Below are positions 43,700-53,600 of a stretch of DNA of 64,000 nucleotides, one piece after another. Position 1 is the stretch's first letter, and each line of letters starts with the position of its first letter. The position numbers were made by a program, and so were the translations under genes. The notes under the pieces were generated by a model. It was given only the letters and a program-made list of their open reading frames with translations. It had not been told where the DNA came from and did not search any database. The stretch covers positions 1 to 64,000 of the forward strand of contig LNFB01000222.1 in NCBI GenBank assembly GCA_001464385.1, read 5' to 3'. Source of the stretch: Deltaproteobacteria bacterium Ga0077550. Lineage in GTDB: Bacteria; Myxococcota_A; Polyangia; Nannocystales; Nannocystaceae.

Positions 43700-46240
43700 G
43701 TGAACCCCGCGACCGCCACGCGGACCGATTCGCTCGGCCCGTCGCTCCTGTGGTCGGCGCCGCCGCAGTGGAACGGCGCGACGCTCGGCCGCTACACGAT
43801 CGGTGCCGAGCTCGGTCGCGGTGCGATGGGGGTGGTGCTCGAGGCCCGCGACGAGCGGCTCGATCGGCAGGTCGCGATCAAGCTCATGCACCGCGGCGAG
43901 CCGCTCGAGGATCGCCGTCGGTTGCTGCGCGAGGCCCGGGCGATGGCGAGCCTGTCGCATCCCTGCGTGGTGCCGGTCTACGACGTCGGCACGCACGGCC
44001 TCGTCACCTATGTGGTGATGGAGCGCGTGGTGGCGCCGACGCTCGCCGCGTGGCTCGGCGAGCGCCACTCGTCCGCGCAGACCCTCGCGGTGCTGGTCTC
44101 GGCCGGCCAGGGGCTCGCAGCCGCGCACGCGGTCGGGATCGTGCATCGCGACTTCAAGCCGGCGAACGTGCTCGTCGGTGCCGACGGTCGCGCGCGCGTC
44201 ACCGACTTCGGCCTGGCGCTCGGGGTCGCGAGCGATGCCGCGTACGAATCGCCGTGCGTCGGGACTCCCGCGTACATGGCCCCCGAACAGCACGCGGGGA
44301 CCGACGTGGACGCGCGCAGCGATCAGTACGCGTTCTGCCTCACCGCCTGGGAGGCGCTGTACGGCGTGCGGCCGTTCGCACGGGTACCCATGAGCGAACT
44401 CGGGGCGGTCAAGTCGCTCGGCCCACCGTCGATCCCTACCGACGGTGCGGTCCCGCGATCGATCGGGCTCGCGCTGCAACGCGGTCTGTCGCCGACGCCG
44501 TCGCGGCGATGGCCCGACATGGCCTCGCTGCTCGCGGCGTTGCGTCCGTCGCGGCGGGTGTCGCGGGCGTGGGCCTGGCTGCTCGTTCCGGTGTGCGCGG
44601 TTGCGGCGGCGCTGCTGCCCCGGGCGGAGGCCTGCGAGCAGACGATCGCGATCGAGCAGGGCGGATGGAGCGACAGCCGACGCGACGAGCTCCGCACCAC
44701 CGTCACCGCGGAGCTCGGGGGCGCCGGGGCCTCTGCGATCCTCGATGCACTCGACGCACGCGTCGCCGCGTGGTCACAGGCCTACGCCGCGGTCTGTCCG
44801 ACGCTCGCCGCAGAGCTGCGCGCCAGCGACGCTCGCCTGCGCTGCCTCGGTCGGGCGCGACGCGATACGGCGGCGCTCGTCGATGGTCTCGAGCGCGCGC
44901 CGGCCCGCGCCCGCGCGGCGCTGTTCGAGCTCGACAGCCCGAGCGCGTGTCTCGACGCCGTCGGCCCCGAGGCGTCGGCCACCGCCGCGCCCGAGGCCTT
45001 GGATGCGATCGACGACGCGATCTCGCGGGGCTGGATGGCGCGCTGGGAGGGCCGGTTCGCCGACGCCCGGATCATCCTCGCCGATGCGTTCGTGCAGGCG
45101 CAGGCGCTGCAGGCCCACGCGCAGACCGCCACAGCGGGGACGCGTCTGGCCTCGGTGCAGGACCTGCTCGACGATCCCACCGCTGCGCTCGTGACCCTGC
45201 AGATCGCCGCCGAGGCGGCCGCCCTCGCGCGCTCCGATGTCTCGCTCGTCGAAGTCGACCTCGAGCGGCTCTGGATCGAGGCCGAGATGGGTCGCCTCGA
45301 CGACGCCGGCCGGACGTTGCGCGACCTCGACGCCCTGCTCGCCCGCACCGAGGGGGTGCCCGCCTCGCTGCTCGCGATCCGCGGCATGCACGTCGCCGCC
45401 CTGCGCACGGCCCAGAGCCGCTACGCCGAGGCCGAGGCGGCGCTCGTCGCCGCGCAGGTGATCTTGGAATCGATGTTGGAGGACACGCCGCGGCGCGCCG
45501 CCCAGCTCGCCGCCGTCGATCACAACCTCGCCACCGTCGCCGCGCTCCAGGGGCACGCCGAGGAAGCGTTGGCCCGGCTCACGAGCGAGCGCGACCGGTT
45601 GATCGCGGCCTTCGGTGAGGACGACGTGCGGCTCGCGAGCGTGTGGGTCGATCTCGCGATGACGCTGCATGGGTTCGATCGGATCGACGAGGCCGAGGCC
45701 GCGGCGCTCCGCGGCCAGGCGATGACGCTGGCGCACCAAGGCCCGCGCTCGCTCGAGTACGCGCGAGCCCTCGGCGCGCTGTCGTACATCGCCTACGCGC
45801 GCGACGACCTGCCGGCGGTCATCAGCTACCTCGAGGCGGACGCGGAGATCCGGTTCGCCCTCGGCGGCGCCCAGGAGGTCAAGGCGTGGAGCGCTCGGGC
45901 GAACATCGCCCGGGTGCGCTTCGATCTCGGCGATCACGAGGGCGCCCATGCGCTCGCGCAGCAGGTCAAGGTCGCGCTCGGCGATCGGACGCCGCCGACG
46001 ATGGACTCGGTGGCCGCGGCTGCGACCGCGGGGCGGCTCGCCGCGCTCACCGGGCACCGTGAGGTCGCGATCGCTGATCTCGAGGACACGCTCGAGCTCA
46101 TGGCGTACGTCGAGGATCCGGCCGCGGAGTACTACGCGTCGGTGCGCGAGGACGTCGCGTCGGTGTACGACGAGCTCGGCCTGCCCGATCGCGCACAGGC
46201 GGTCCGTGGGGCGGTGACAGACACCGCCGGCCTTAAATGA
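43700..46240 (+). CDS. Eukaryotic-type Ser/Thr kinase with TPR domain
   Basis: 846 residues from a leaderless-looking GTG. Kinase domain at 31-280: glycine loop LGRGAMGVV (39-46), VAIK Lys61, catalytic HRDFKPAN (Asp151), DFG Asp169 and PAYMAPEQHAG. A membrane segment follows at about 290-305 (WAWLLVPVCAVAAALLP). The rest is outside the cytoplasm if orientation is usual, and consists of TPR-like helices to the C-terminus (ATVAALQGHAEEALARL and ARDDLPAVISYLEADAE). The HRDFKPAN loop and domain order match the myxobacterial Pkn-TPR kinases. Signals sensed by the TPR part are unknown. An FHA regulator gene lies 340 bp beyond its end and could be a target. Confidence 0.92.
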   Translation: MNPATATRTDSLGPSLLWSAPPQWNGATLGRYTIGAELGRGAMGVVLEARDERLDRQVAIKLMHRGEPLEDRRRLLREARAMASLSHPCVVPVYDVGTHGLVTYVVMERVVAPTLAAWLGERHSSAQTLAVLVSAGQGLAAAHAVGIVHRDFKPANVLVGADGRARVTDFGLALGVASDAAYESPCVGTPAYMAPEQHAGTDVDARSDQYAFCLTAWEALYGVRPFARVPMSELGAVKSLGPPSIPTDGAVPRSIGLALQRGLSPTPSRRWPDMASLLAALRPSRRVSRAWAWLLVPVCAVAAALLPRAEACEQTIAIEQGGWSDSRRDELRTTVTAELGGAGASAILDALDARVAAWSQAYAAVCPTLAAELRASDARLRCLGRARRDTAALVDGLERAPARARAALFELDSPSACLDAVGPEASATAAPEALDAIDDAISRGWMARWEGRFADARIILADAFVQAQALQAHAQTATAGTRLASVQDLLDDPTAALVTLQIAAEAAALARSDVSLVEVDLERLWIEAEMGRLDDAGRTLRDLDALLARTEGVPASLLAIRGMHVAALRTAQSRYAEAEAALVAAQVILESMLEDTPRRAAQLAAVDHNLATVAALQGHAEEALARLTSERDRLIAAFGEDDVRLASVWVDLAMTLHGFDRIDEAEAAALRGQAMTLAHQGPRSLEYARALGALSYIAYARDDLPAVISYLEADAEIRFALGGAQEVKAWSARANIARVRFDLGDHEGAHALAQQVKVALGDRTPPTMDSVAAAATAGRLAALTGHREVAIADLEDTLELMAYVEDPAAEYYASVREDVASVYDELGLPDRAQAVRGAVTDTAGLK

Positions 46241-46291
46241 CGGGTCGAGCGCTGGCGCCCGGCCGACCCGCGCCGTATCAACCAAAGTGCG

Positions 46292-46576
46292 ATGAACCTC
46301 TTCGCGGTGTTCGAGCTCGTGCCCGCGGCGCTGATCGGCTCGGCGGTGTGGTGGATGAGCGGCAAGCACGACGTCGCCGCGCTGCTGTGCTGCGGCATCC
46401 TGCTGCTCGCGGCCGATCTGGCCCTGCGCTGGCGCCGACGGCCCCAGTACGGCGCCCCCGGGCAGTGGCTGTACGCCGCGGGGGCGGGCGGCGTCCTGGT
46501 GGTGTTCCCGGTGTGGACGCTCGGTGTCGTGCAGCTCGGCGTCGGCGTGGCCCGCAGCCTGGGCGTCGCGGTGTGA
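46292..46576 (+). CDS. Small integral membrane protein
   Basis: 94 residues with three or four hydrophobic segments (LFAVFELVPAALIGSAVWWM, AALLCCGILLLAADLAL, WLYAAGAGGVLVVFPVWTLG). No known domain. The reading frame is free of obvious antisense pressure and begins at an ATG 10 nt behind TATCAA. It ends 6 bp from the convergent FHA gene. Confidence 0.62.
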   Translation: MNLFAVFELVPAALIGSAVWWMSGKHDVAALLCCGILLLAADLALRWRRRPQYGAPGQWLYAAGAGGVLVVFPVWTLGVVQLGVGVARSLGVAV

Positions 46577-46582
46577 CGGCAG

Positions 46583-48019
46583 CTATCGCGTGATCCGCAG
46601 CGCCACGTTCGGGTCGATCGCGTAGCCGCCGTCGACCCGCGCGATGAGCTCGCGCAGGCCCATGCGCCGCAGGGTGGTCAGCGCGACGTAGACCCGGTTC
46701 GCGCCCGCCTTGGCCTGGAATCGCTCGCCCGGCCAGGCGGTGCGCAGCAGGTCGCTCACCGCGACCGCGCGGCCGGGCGCCGCGTGGTGCGACTCGAGCA
46801 GCGCCGCGAGCACGCGCGCCAGGACGCGACGGTTCGAGAGATCGGTGGTCGATCCGTCGGGGGTCGTGAACGACAGACCATCGGCGCCGACGACGAACGG
46901 CTCGGCCCGCGGGCCGTGGGTGGCGGTCGCGACCTCGGGGCGCGGCACGACCCCGAGCAGCTCGTCGAGTCCGTCGAAGGCGACGAGGCGGCCCGGTTGC
47001 GGGCTCTCGATCGCGATGCGCTCGATGACCGCGTCGAGCTCGCGTACGTTGCCGCGCCACGCCTGGCGCAGCAGCGTGAGCGCGAGCCGGCCATCCAGCG
47101 TCGCATCGTCACCGGCGTAGCGCCGCGCGATGTGGTGCACGAGCAACGCGAGGTCACCGCGGCGGCGGCGAAGTGGCGCGATGCGTAGCGTCGACGCGCC
47201 GATGCGGGCGCGGACGTGGGGCGAGCGCAGGGCGGCAAGGGGCTCGTGGGGCGCCGCGCGGGAGGACAGCGCGATCCATGGCGCGTCGGCGTGGCTCGGT
47301 GCGTCGAGCAGCGCGAGCAGGGTCGCCCACGCCGCGTCCTCGGCCCGCTCGACGCGCTCGACGAGCAACGTCCCACCGGCAGCCGAGGCCGCCGCCGCCT
47401 CGATCGCGCCGGGGTCGGTCGCCGCCACGCGCACCCACGGGCCGGTTCGCACGCGATCGTGGATCGCCCGCACCAGCGCGGCCTTGCCGACACCAGGCTC
47501 CCCGACGACGTGCAGCGGTCGACCGCGCGTCGCCAGCGTCGTCGCGGCCGCGACCGCGCGCAGGAACTGGCCGCTCTCGCCGACGAGATCGGGCAGCGCG
47601 AACGGATCGTCGGGCGGTGGGACGTCGCGCTCGAGGGCCAGGACGATCCGCCCGATGCCGACGAGGCTCGCGTCGTCGACCCGCGCGGAGACGACCGTCG
47701 CGCCGTCGACGACCGTCCCGTTGTGACTGCCGAGGTCGACGATGTCGACGCCCTCGTCGCCGACCCAGCGCAGCTCGGCGTGGGCGCGCGAGGTGTGGGC
47801 GTCCTCGAGCGCACCCTCGCCGAATTCGTGGCACGCTCGGCCGACGGTCAACGGCACGCCGATCTGCAGCACGGTGCGCCGACCGATCCATCGCGGGTCG
47901 GGGTGCACCACGATGACAGCGACCCACCGCGTCGCGCCGGGCGTCGCGCCCGTCGCGGCCCCGAGCGCCTCGCCGTCGGCGTCCCACGTCACGGTCGCCG
48001 CATCGGCGGAGGGGTTCAT
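46583..48019 (-). CDS. FHA / AAA / winged-helix regulator lacking a sigma-54 contact loop
   Basis: 478 residues. Residues 45-130 are an FHA domain (VGRA, SRAHAEL, DLGSHNGTVV). Residues 140-380 are an AAA domain related to the sigma-54 activators: Walker A GEPGVGKAALV (173-183), and IAPLRRRRGDLALLVHH and WRGNVRELDAVIER from the C-terminal lid. The GAFTGA loop is absent and the Walker A Thr is Ala. The C-terminus (VSDLLRTAWPGERF and AGANRVYVALTTLRRMGL) looks like an OmpR-type winged helix rather than the usual Fis helix-turn-helix. It probably binds DNA under control of a phospho-Thr protein. TACACT lies 8 nt before the ATG (48028-48033). Confidence 0.85.
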   Translation of the reverse strand: MNPSADAATVTWDADGEALGAATGATPGATRWVAVIVVHPDPRWIGRRTVLQIGVPLTVGRACHEFGEGALEDAHTSRAHAELRWVGDEGVDIVDLGSHNGTVVDGATVVSARVDDASLVGIGRIVLALERDVPPPDDPFALPDLVGESGQFLRAVAAATTLATRGRPLHVVGEPGVGKAALVRAIHDRVRTGPWVRVAATDPGAIEAAAASAAGGTLLVERVERAEDAAWATLLALLDAPSHADAPWIALSSRAAPHEPLAALRSPHVRARIGASTLRIAPLRRRRGDLALLVHHIARRYAGDDATLDGRLALTLLRQAWRGNVRELDAVIERIAIESPQPGRLVAFDGLDELLGVVPRPEVATATHGPRAEPFVVGADGLSFTTPDGSTTDLSNRRVLARVLAALLESHHAAPGRAVAVSDLLRTAWPGERFQAKAGANRVYVALTTLRRMGLRELIARVDGGYAIDPNVALRITR

Positions 48020-48052
48020 CCCTCGGGAGTGTAGCCGCTCGTGGCGCGCGGC

Positions 48053-49093
48053 TCACTCGGTGCAGCAGAACGTGAACTCGCCCATCGGCGCGACGGTGCC
48101 CATCGGCTCGGGGGCCGTGGCGACCGGGCAGCTCGACTCCCCGGTGAAGTTGAGGCCCACCGACGCCCCGGTGGCCGGGGTGCAGACGTTCGCGGGCGCA
48201 TCCGCGACCTGGTTGCCACCGCAGTTCGCCCCGTCGAACACCTGCATCGTCGCCGTGCACGTGGTCGTGCCCTGCCCGCAGGTGCAGTTGCTGCAGCTGC
48301 GCGCGTCCTCGACCCCCGAGTAGTAGCCGTGCTTGGTCGCGTAGGGGCCGGCGGGGCACGGGAGATCGCCCTCGGCGTAGATGCACGCGCCCGCCTCGAA
48401 GCCGGCGGGCGCGTCGGGCATGCACACGCCGTCGTCGCCGCACGGGAGCGGGTCGTCCGGTAGCTTGCAGCTGCGGATGCTCGCGTCCCACGGCACCTCG
48501 GGCAGCTCGGTCGTCTTCATCTGCTGACAGAACGGCTGGCCCTGCTGGTAGATCGAGAAGTACGCCCCGCCGGCGATCGCGAAGTCGTGGCAGTCGGCGC
48601 TGAACTGCTGGAAGTTCGAGAACGCGCTGCAGGTCGCGTCGGCGTACGAGTACGCGTACGACAGGCACGCCTGCGCCTCCTGGACCTCGCACGTGCAATC
48701 GCAGATCGCCGGGCCGGGGTCATGGTAGCCCTCGAGGACCGTCGGCCCTGCGTCGGGGAATTCCGCGGGGCAGTCGGGCATCGCCGCGTCGCCGAGCACC
48801 CGCGCGCGCGCGGTCGGGCCGAACCACCCCACCGGCGCCGCCTCGCCGCAGCTGGCCCCGAGGCCGCACTCCGGATCGCCAGCGTCGGCGGTCGAGGGGG
48901 CGCCGGTCATCGTGACCGAGGCGTCGTCGTCGCTGGGACGATCCACGCCGGTGCCCCCGTCGGTGCCGAGCGTGGTGCCGCCGTCCGTCTCGAAGCCCAA
49001 CCCATCGAAGCCGTCGGCATCGACGGGCTTGGGGCAGGCGGACAACAGGGGCGCGCCGAGCAGCGCGGCGATTCGAGTGATTCGTCGATCCAT
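48053..49093 (-). CDS. Cys-rich lipoprotein, paralogue of 19099-20316
   Basis: 346 residues; lipobox LLSAC (Cys20), a Gly/Asp/Thr linker and about 24 Cys in the mature part. Shared blocks with the paralogue are CIYAEGDLPCPAG, KHGYYSGVEDARSC, CSNCTCG and a final CCTE. The first half has its own block ICDCTCEVQEAQACLSYAYS. A GGAGG site is spaced 8 nt from the ATG at 49093; an ATG two codons upstream is too close to it. Function unknown. Confidence 0.8.
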   Translation of the reverse strand: MDRRITRIAALLGAPLLSACPKPVDADGFDGLGFETDGGTTLGTDGGTGVDRPSDDDASVTMTGAPSTADAGDPECGLGASCGEAAPVGWFGPTARARVLGDAAMPDCPAEFPDAGPTVLEGYHDPGPAICDCTCEVQEAQACLSYAYSYADATCSAFSNFQQFSADCHDFAIAGGAYFSIYQQGQPFCQQMKTTELPEVPWDASIRSCKLPDDPLPCGDDGVCMPDAPAGFEAGACIYAEGDLPCPAGPYATKHGYYSGVEDARSCSNCTCGQGTTTCTATMQVFDGANCGGNQVADAPANVCTPATGASVGLNFTGESSCPVATAPEPMGTVAPMGEFTFCCTE

Positions 49094-49461
49094 GTGCATT
49101 GCCTCCGCGCCGCATCGCGGCGCGCCCACCCTCGCGGTCACCGTAGCCAATCACGCGCGCGACGAGCAACCGCTGCCCGTTGGTCCATGCACCCCATGGC
49201 TCCACGAATTCTCGGCTGCTCTGCATCGAGTGCATAGCTGGGGGATCGGTTCCCCATCGCGCGCGGCCCCGCGCGGGTCCGCGGACGTCGTTCCGCAGCG
49301 CTGCGATCCAAACTGTCGCCTGCGACGCGCGACGACGATGGCAATCACCCCCGCGCGACCGCATCCCACGACGCGTGAACGGCTGCGACGGACTTAAACG
49401 GCGGCTTAAATCCCTCTCCATCAGCGGCTGCCGTTCGGGGCGCCACCAATACTGGATCGAC
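49094..49461. other. Divergent intergenic region with palindrome
   Basis: 368 bp between divergent lipoprotein genes. TACGGT (minus strand, 49140-49145) is a possible -10 for the left gene and AATACT (49448-49453) for the right one. CGCAGCGCTGCG at 49294-49305 is a perfect 12-bp palindrome, and two TTAAA blocks lie 12 bp apart at 49394 and 49406. No gene or RNA is recognised. Confidence 0.4.
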
Positions 49462-50646
49462 ATGATCACCTCGCATGTCCTCCGCTCGACGCCCCTGTTC
49501 GGCCTGCTCGCCTGCGCATCGCTCTGCACCGCGTGCACCGGCACCGAGGACCCGGAGGGGACGGCCTCGTCCTCCGACGGTGGCACCGACGTGCCGACGA
49601 CCACCGATGCGCCGACCGGATCGACGACCGACGCCGTGACGACCGACGCCGCGGACACCAGCGGATCCTCCGGCGGATCGACCGACGCGAGCACCAGCTC
49701 GGGCGACGGCACCGGGGAGTCGAGCACCGGCGAGGTCGTCTGCGGCGATCCCATTGAGCTCGGGGTGTTCACGCCCAGCGACGGCAACGCCCGCGGCTTC
49801 GAGGTCGTCGGCGACACCGTGTACCTGGCGGCGGAGAGCGGGGGCCTGGCGATCGTCGACCTCTCGGATCCGGCCGCGGCGAGCGAGGTCGCGATCTTCG
49901 ACCTCGGCCCCGGCCTGCTCGTGCACCGGATCGCGGTGAGCGGTACGACGGTCTACGCAGGTCTGCGCGGCTCGGGCTGGGCCGCGATCGACGTCGCCGA
50001 TCCCTCGACGCCCGCGCTGCTCTTCCACGAGCCCGACGTCTCGGGCCAGGACGTCGCGGTCGCGGACGGCGTGCTCTACGTCGCCGACGTGAACGGCGTG
50101 CAGGTGTTCGACGTCGCCGATCCCTCGGCGCCCCTGGCCCTCGTGGAGGACCTCGTGCTGCCGGGCTCCACGCAGACGGTGTCGGTCGCGGGCAGCTACG
50201 CCTACGCGACGGGCCTCACCGCGGGGCTCTCGGTCCTCGACATCGCCGATCCGGCGGCCACCGTCGAGGTCACGACGCTGGACATGGACGGCCGCGGCTA
50301 CCTCGCGGTCGCGGGCGATCGCGCGTACGTGTCGGCGTCCGACGGCGTGCACATCGTCGACGTCGCCGATCCCAGCGCGCCGGTCGAGCTCGGCGTGTTC
50401 GCCACCGATCGACCCCACGGCCTGGCGGCGGACGATCGGCTGTGGATCCTGGGCGAGGACACCGTGAGCGTCGCCGTGCCGATGCTGCAGGTCGTCGACG
50501 TCACCGACGGCGCGATGCCGGTGTCCCTCTTCGAGGGCTTCGACGACTGGGCGGCCCCGGCGTGGATCGAGGTGAGCGAGGGCCGACTGCTGTTCTCCGA
50601 GGAGGACGACGACGCGCTGCACGTGCTCGACACTTGCCCGCAGTGA
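49462..50646 (+). CDS. LVIVD-repeat propeller lipoprotein
   Basis: 394 residues. The leader holds two possible lipoboxes, LLAC (Cys18) and CTAC (Cys25), followed by a Thr/Ser/Gly linker to about 90. The rest is a series of LVIVD-type repeats of about 42 residues (GGLAIVDLSDPAAASEVAIF, GVQVFDVADPSAPLAL, GLSVLDIADPAATVEV, GVHIVDVADPSAPVEL), forming a beta-propeller. This family is common on bacterial surfaces, with no enzymatic role known. AATACT lies 8 nt before the ATG. It converges on the RND pump gene. Confidence 0.88.
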   Translation: MITSHVLRSTPLFGLLACASLCTACTGTEDPEGTASSSDGGTDVPTTTDAPTGSTTDAVTTDAADTSGSSGGSTDASTSSGDGTGESSTGEVVCGDPIELGVFTPSDGNARGFEVVGDTVYLAAESGGLAIVDLSDPAAASEVAIFDLGPGLLVHRIAVSGTTVYAGLRGSGWAAIDVADPSTPALLFHEPDVSGQDVAVADGVLYVADVNGVQVFDVADPSAPLALVEDLVLPGSTQTVSVAGSYAYATGLTAGLSVLDIADPAATVEVTTLDMDGRGYLAVAGDRAYVSASDGVHIVDVADPSAPVELGVFATDRPHGLAADDRLWILGEDTVSVAVPMLQVVDVTDGAMPVSLFEGFDDWAAPAWIEVSEGRLLFSEEDDDALHVLDTCPQ

Positions 50647-50665
50647 TCAAAGGGGCTCGTCCACG

Positions 50666-53600
50666 TCAGGCCGACGTCCGCGTCCGTCGCAGCCGCGCGA
50701 AGGCGAGGTACACGACGGGCGTCGTGAACAGGGTGAGCGCCTGGCTCACCACCAGGCCGCCGACCATCGCGAAGCCGAGCGGCTGCCGCAGCTCGGCGCC
50801 GGCGCCATGGGCCAACATCAAGGGGATGCCGCCGACGAGCGCCGCCATGGTCGTCATCATGATCGGGCGGAAGCGGCGCACGCACGCCTCGTAGATCGCC
50901 TTGGGCGGGGCCATGCCGCCGCGCTCGGCATCGATCGCGAAGTCGATCATCATGATCGCGTTCTTCTTGACGATGCCGATGAGCAGCAAGATGCCGATGA
51001 GCGCGATGACGCCGAAGTCGTAGCCGAACAGATCGAGCGCGAGCAGGGCCCCGAGGCCCGCCGAGGGCAGCGTCGACAGGATCGTGAGCGGGTGGATGTA
51101 GCTCTCGTAGAGCACACCGAGGATGAGGTAGATCGCGACCAAGGCCGCGGCGATGAGGTACGGCTGGGTCGCCAGCGACGACTGGAACGCCTGCGCGCTG
51201 CCCTGGAACGAGCCCTCGAGCTCGGCGGGCATGCCGGCAGCGGTCTCGGCCGCGCGCACGGCCGCGATCGCGTCGCCGAGCGCGACGCCGGGCGCGAGGT
51301 TGAAGGAGATCGTCACCGCCGGCAGCTGGCCGACGTGGCCGATCGACACCGGCCGCGCGCGATCGCGGGTGAAGCGTGCGACCTGCGACAGCGGCACCTG
51401 ACCACCCGTCAGCGGCGAGGGCACGCGGATGCGGTCGAGCACGTCGGGGTCGCCCTGCAGCTCGGGCAGCATCTCGAGCACCACGCGGTACTGCGTGACC
51501 TGGGTGTAGAACGCCGCGACCTGGCGCTGGCCGAACGCATCGTAGAGCGCGTCGTCGATCGCGGCCGGCGTGATCCCGAAGCGCGCGGCGGCCTCGCGAT
51601 CGATCTCGAGCGTCACCGAGAGGGCGTTGTTCTGCTGATCCGATGCGACGTCGCGCAGCTCGGACAGCCCGCGCATCGCCGCGATGAGCTTCGGCGCGAA
51701 CCCGTTGACCTGCTCGAGGTCGGCGCCGCGCAGCGAGTACTGGAACTGCGCCTTGGAGACGATACCGCCGAGGTTGAGATCCTGCGCGGCCTGGAAGAAC
51801 ACCGAGACCCCGGGGAACCCGGAGGTCTGCTTGCGCAAGCGCTCGATCACCGCGGCCGCGCTGTCCTCACGCTCGTCGTGGGCGCGCAGGCTGATGAAGA
51901 ACCGCCCGACGTTCGAGGTCTGGTTGAAGCCGCCGACGCCGTTGCTGGCCTGGACCCGCTCGACCGCCGGATCCGCCGCGATGATCGCGGAGATCCGCAG
52001 CTGCTCGCGCGACAGCGTCGCGAACGAGACGTCGGGTGCGGCCTCGATGGTCGCCTGGACGATGCCGGTGTCCTGCTGGGGGAAGAAGCCCTTGGGCATC
52101 GACACGAACAGCCAGCCGGTCGCGGCGATGGTGGCGACGAGCGACAGCAGGGTGAGCCCCTGGTGGCGCAGCACGACCCGCAGCACGGCGGCGTAGCCGT
52201 GCTCGAGCCCCACGAAGAACCGCTCGAGCGCGCGGTCGAAGACGCCCGGCCGGGCGCTGTGATCGACCGGCTTCAGCAGCCGCGCGCACGCCATCGGGAT
52301 CAGCGTCAGCGACACGAAGGCCGAGATCATGATCGCGATGCTGACGACGACCGCGAACTCGCGGAACAGCCGCCCGACGATCCCGCCCATCAGCAGCGCC
52401 GGGATGAACACCGCGACCAGCGAGAGGGTGATCGACAGGATCGTGAAGCCCATCTCCTTCGCCCCGTCGAGGGCGGCCTGCGCCGGCGTGCTGCCCTTCT
52501 CGAGGTGGACGTAGATGTTCTCGAGCATGACGATCGCGTCGTCGATGACGAACCCGACCGCGATCGTCAGCCCCATGAGCGAGAGGTTGTCGAGGCTGTA
52601 GTCGAGCACGTACATCGCGGCGAAGGTCGCCACGATCGAGGTTGGCACCACGAGGCTGGCGATGAACGTCGCCCGGATGTTGCGCAGGAAGAGGAACACG
52701 ATGCCGACGACCAGGCCCATGGTCAGCAGCAGGGTGAACTGGACCTCCTGGACCGACGCGCGGATCGTCCGCGTGCGATCGGCCATCACGTCGAGGGTGA
52801 TCGACGGCGGGATGCCCTCGCGCAGCTGGGGCAGCAGCGCGGTGATGCGCTCGACCGTCTCGATGACGTTGGCGCCCGCCTGCTTGAACACCACGAGCGC
52901 CACGCCGCGCTGGGTGCCGGCCCACGACGCGACCCTCGCGTTCTCGGCCCCCGCGATCGCGCGGCCGACGTCGCGGACGCGGATCGGCGCGCCCGCGCGG
53001 TAGGCGAGCACCAGGTTGTCGTAGTCCTCGGCGGCGAGGAGCTGATCGTCGGCGTAGATGGTGAAGGTGCGCCGCTCGCCGTCGATGGTGCCCTTGGGCG
53101 CGTTGACCGTCGCGCGCCCGATCGCGGCGCGCACGTCCTCGAACGCCAGGCCCAGCGCCGCGAGCCGGTCGGGATCGAGCTGCACCCGCACCGCGGGCTT
53201 CTGCTCGCCCATCACGTTGACCTGGGCGACGCCCTTGACCTGCGAGAGCTGCTGCGCCACGACCGTGGCCGCGAAGTCCGAGACCTCGGTGATCGGCCTC
53301 GTCTCCGAGCGCAGGCTGAGCAGCATGATCGGCGAGTCGGCCGGGTTGACCTTGCGGTAGTTCGGCGGCGCCGGGAGATCGCGGGGCAGGTCGCGGATCG
53401 CGGTGTTGATCGCGGACTGCACCTCCTGCGCGGCGGCGTCGATGTCGACGTCGAGCTCGAACTGCACCGTGATCGACGTCGCGCCCGAGCCGCTCGCCGA
53501 GGTCATCTGCGTGATGCCGGGGATCAGCGCGATGCGGTTCTCGAGCGGCGTCGCCACCGAGCTGGCCATCGTCTCGGGGCTCGCGCCGGGCAGGCTCGCC

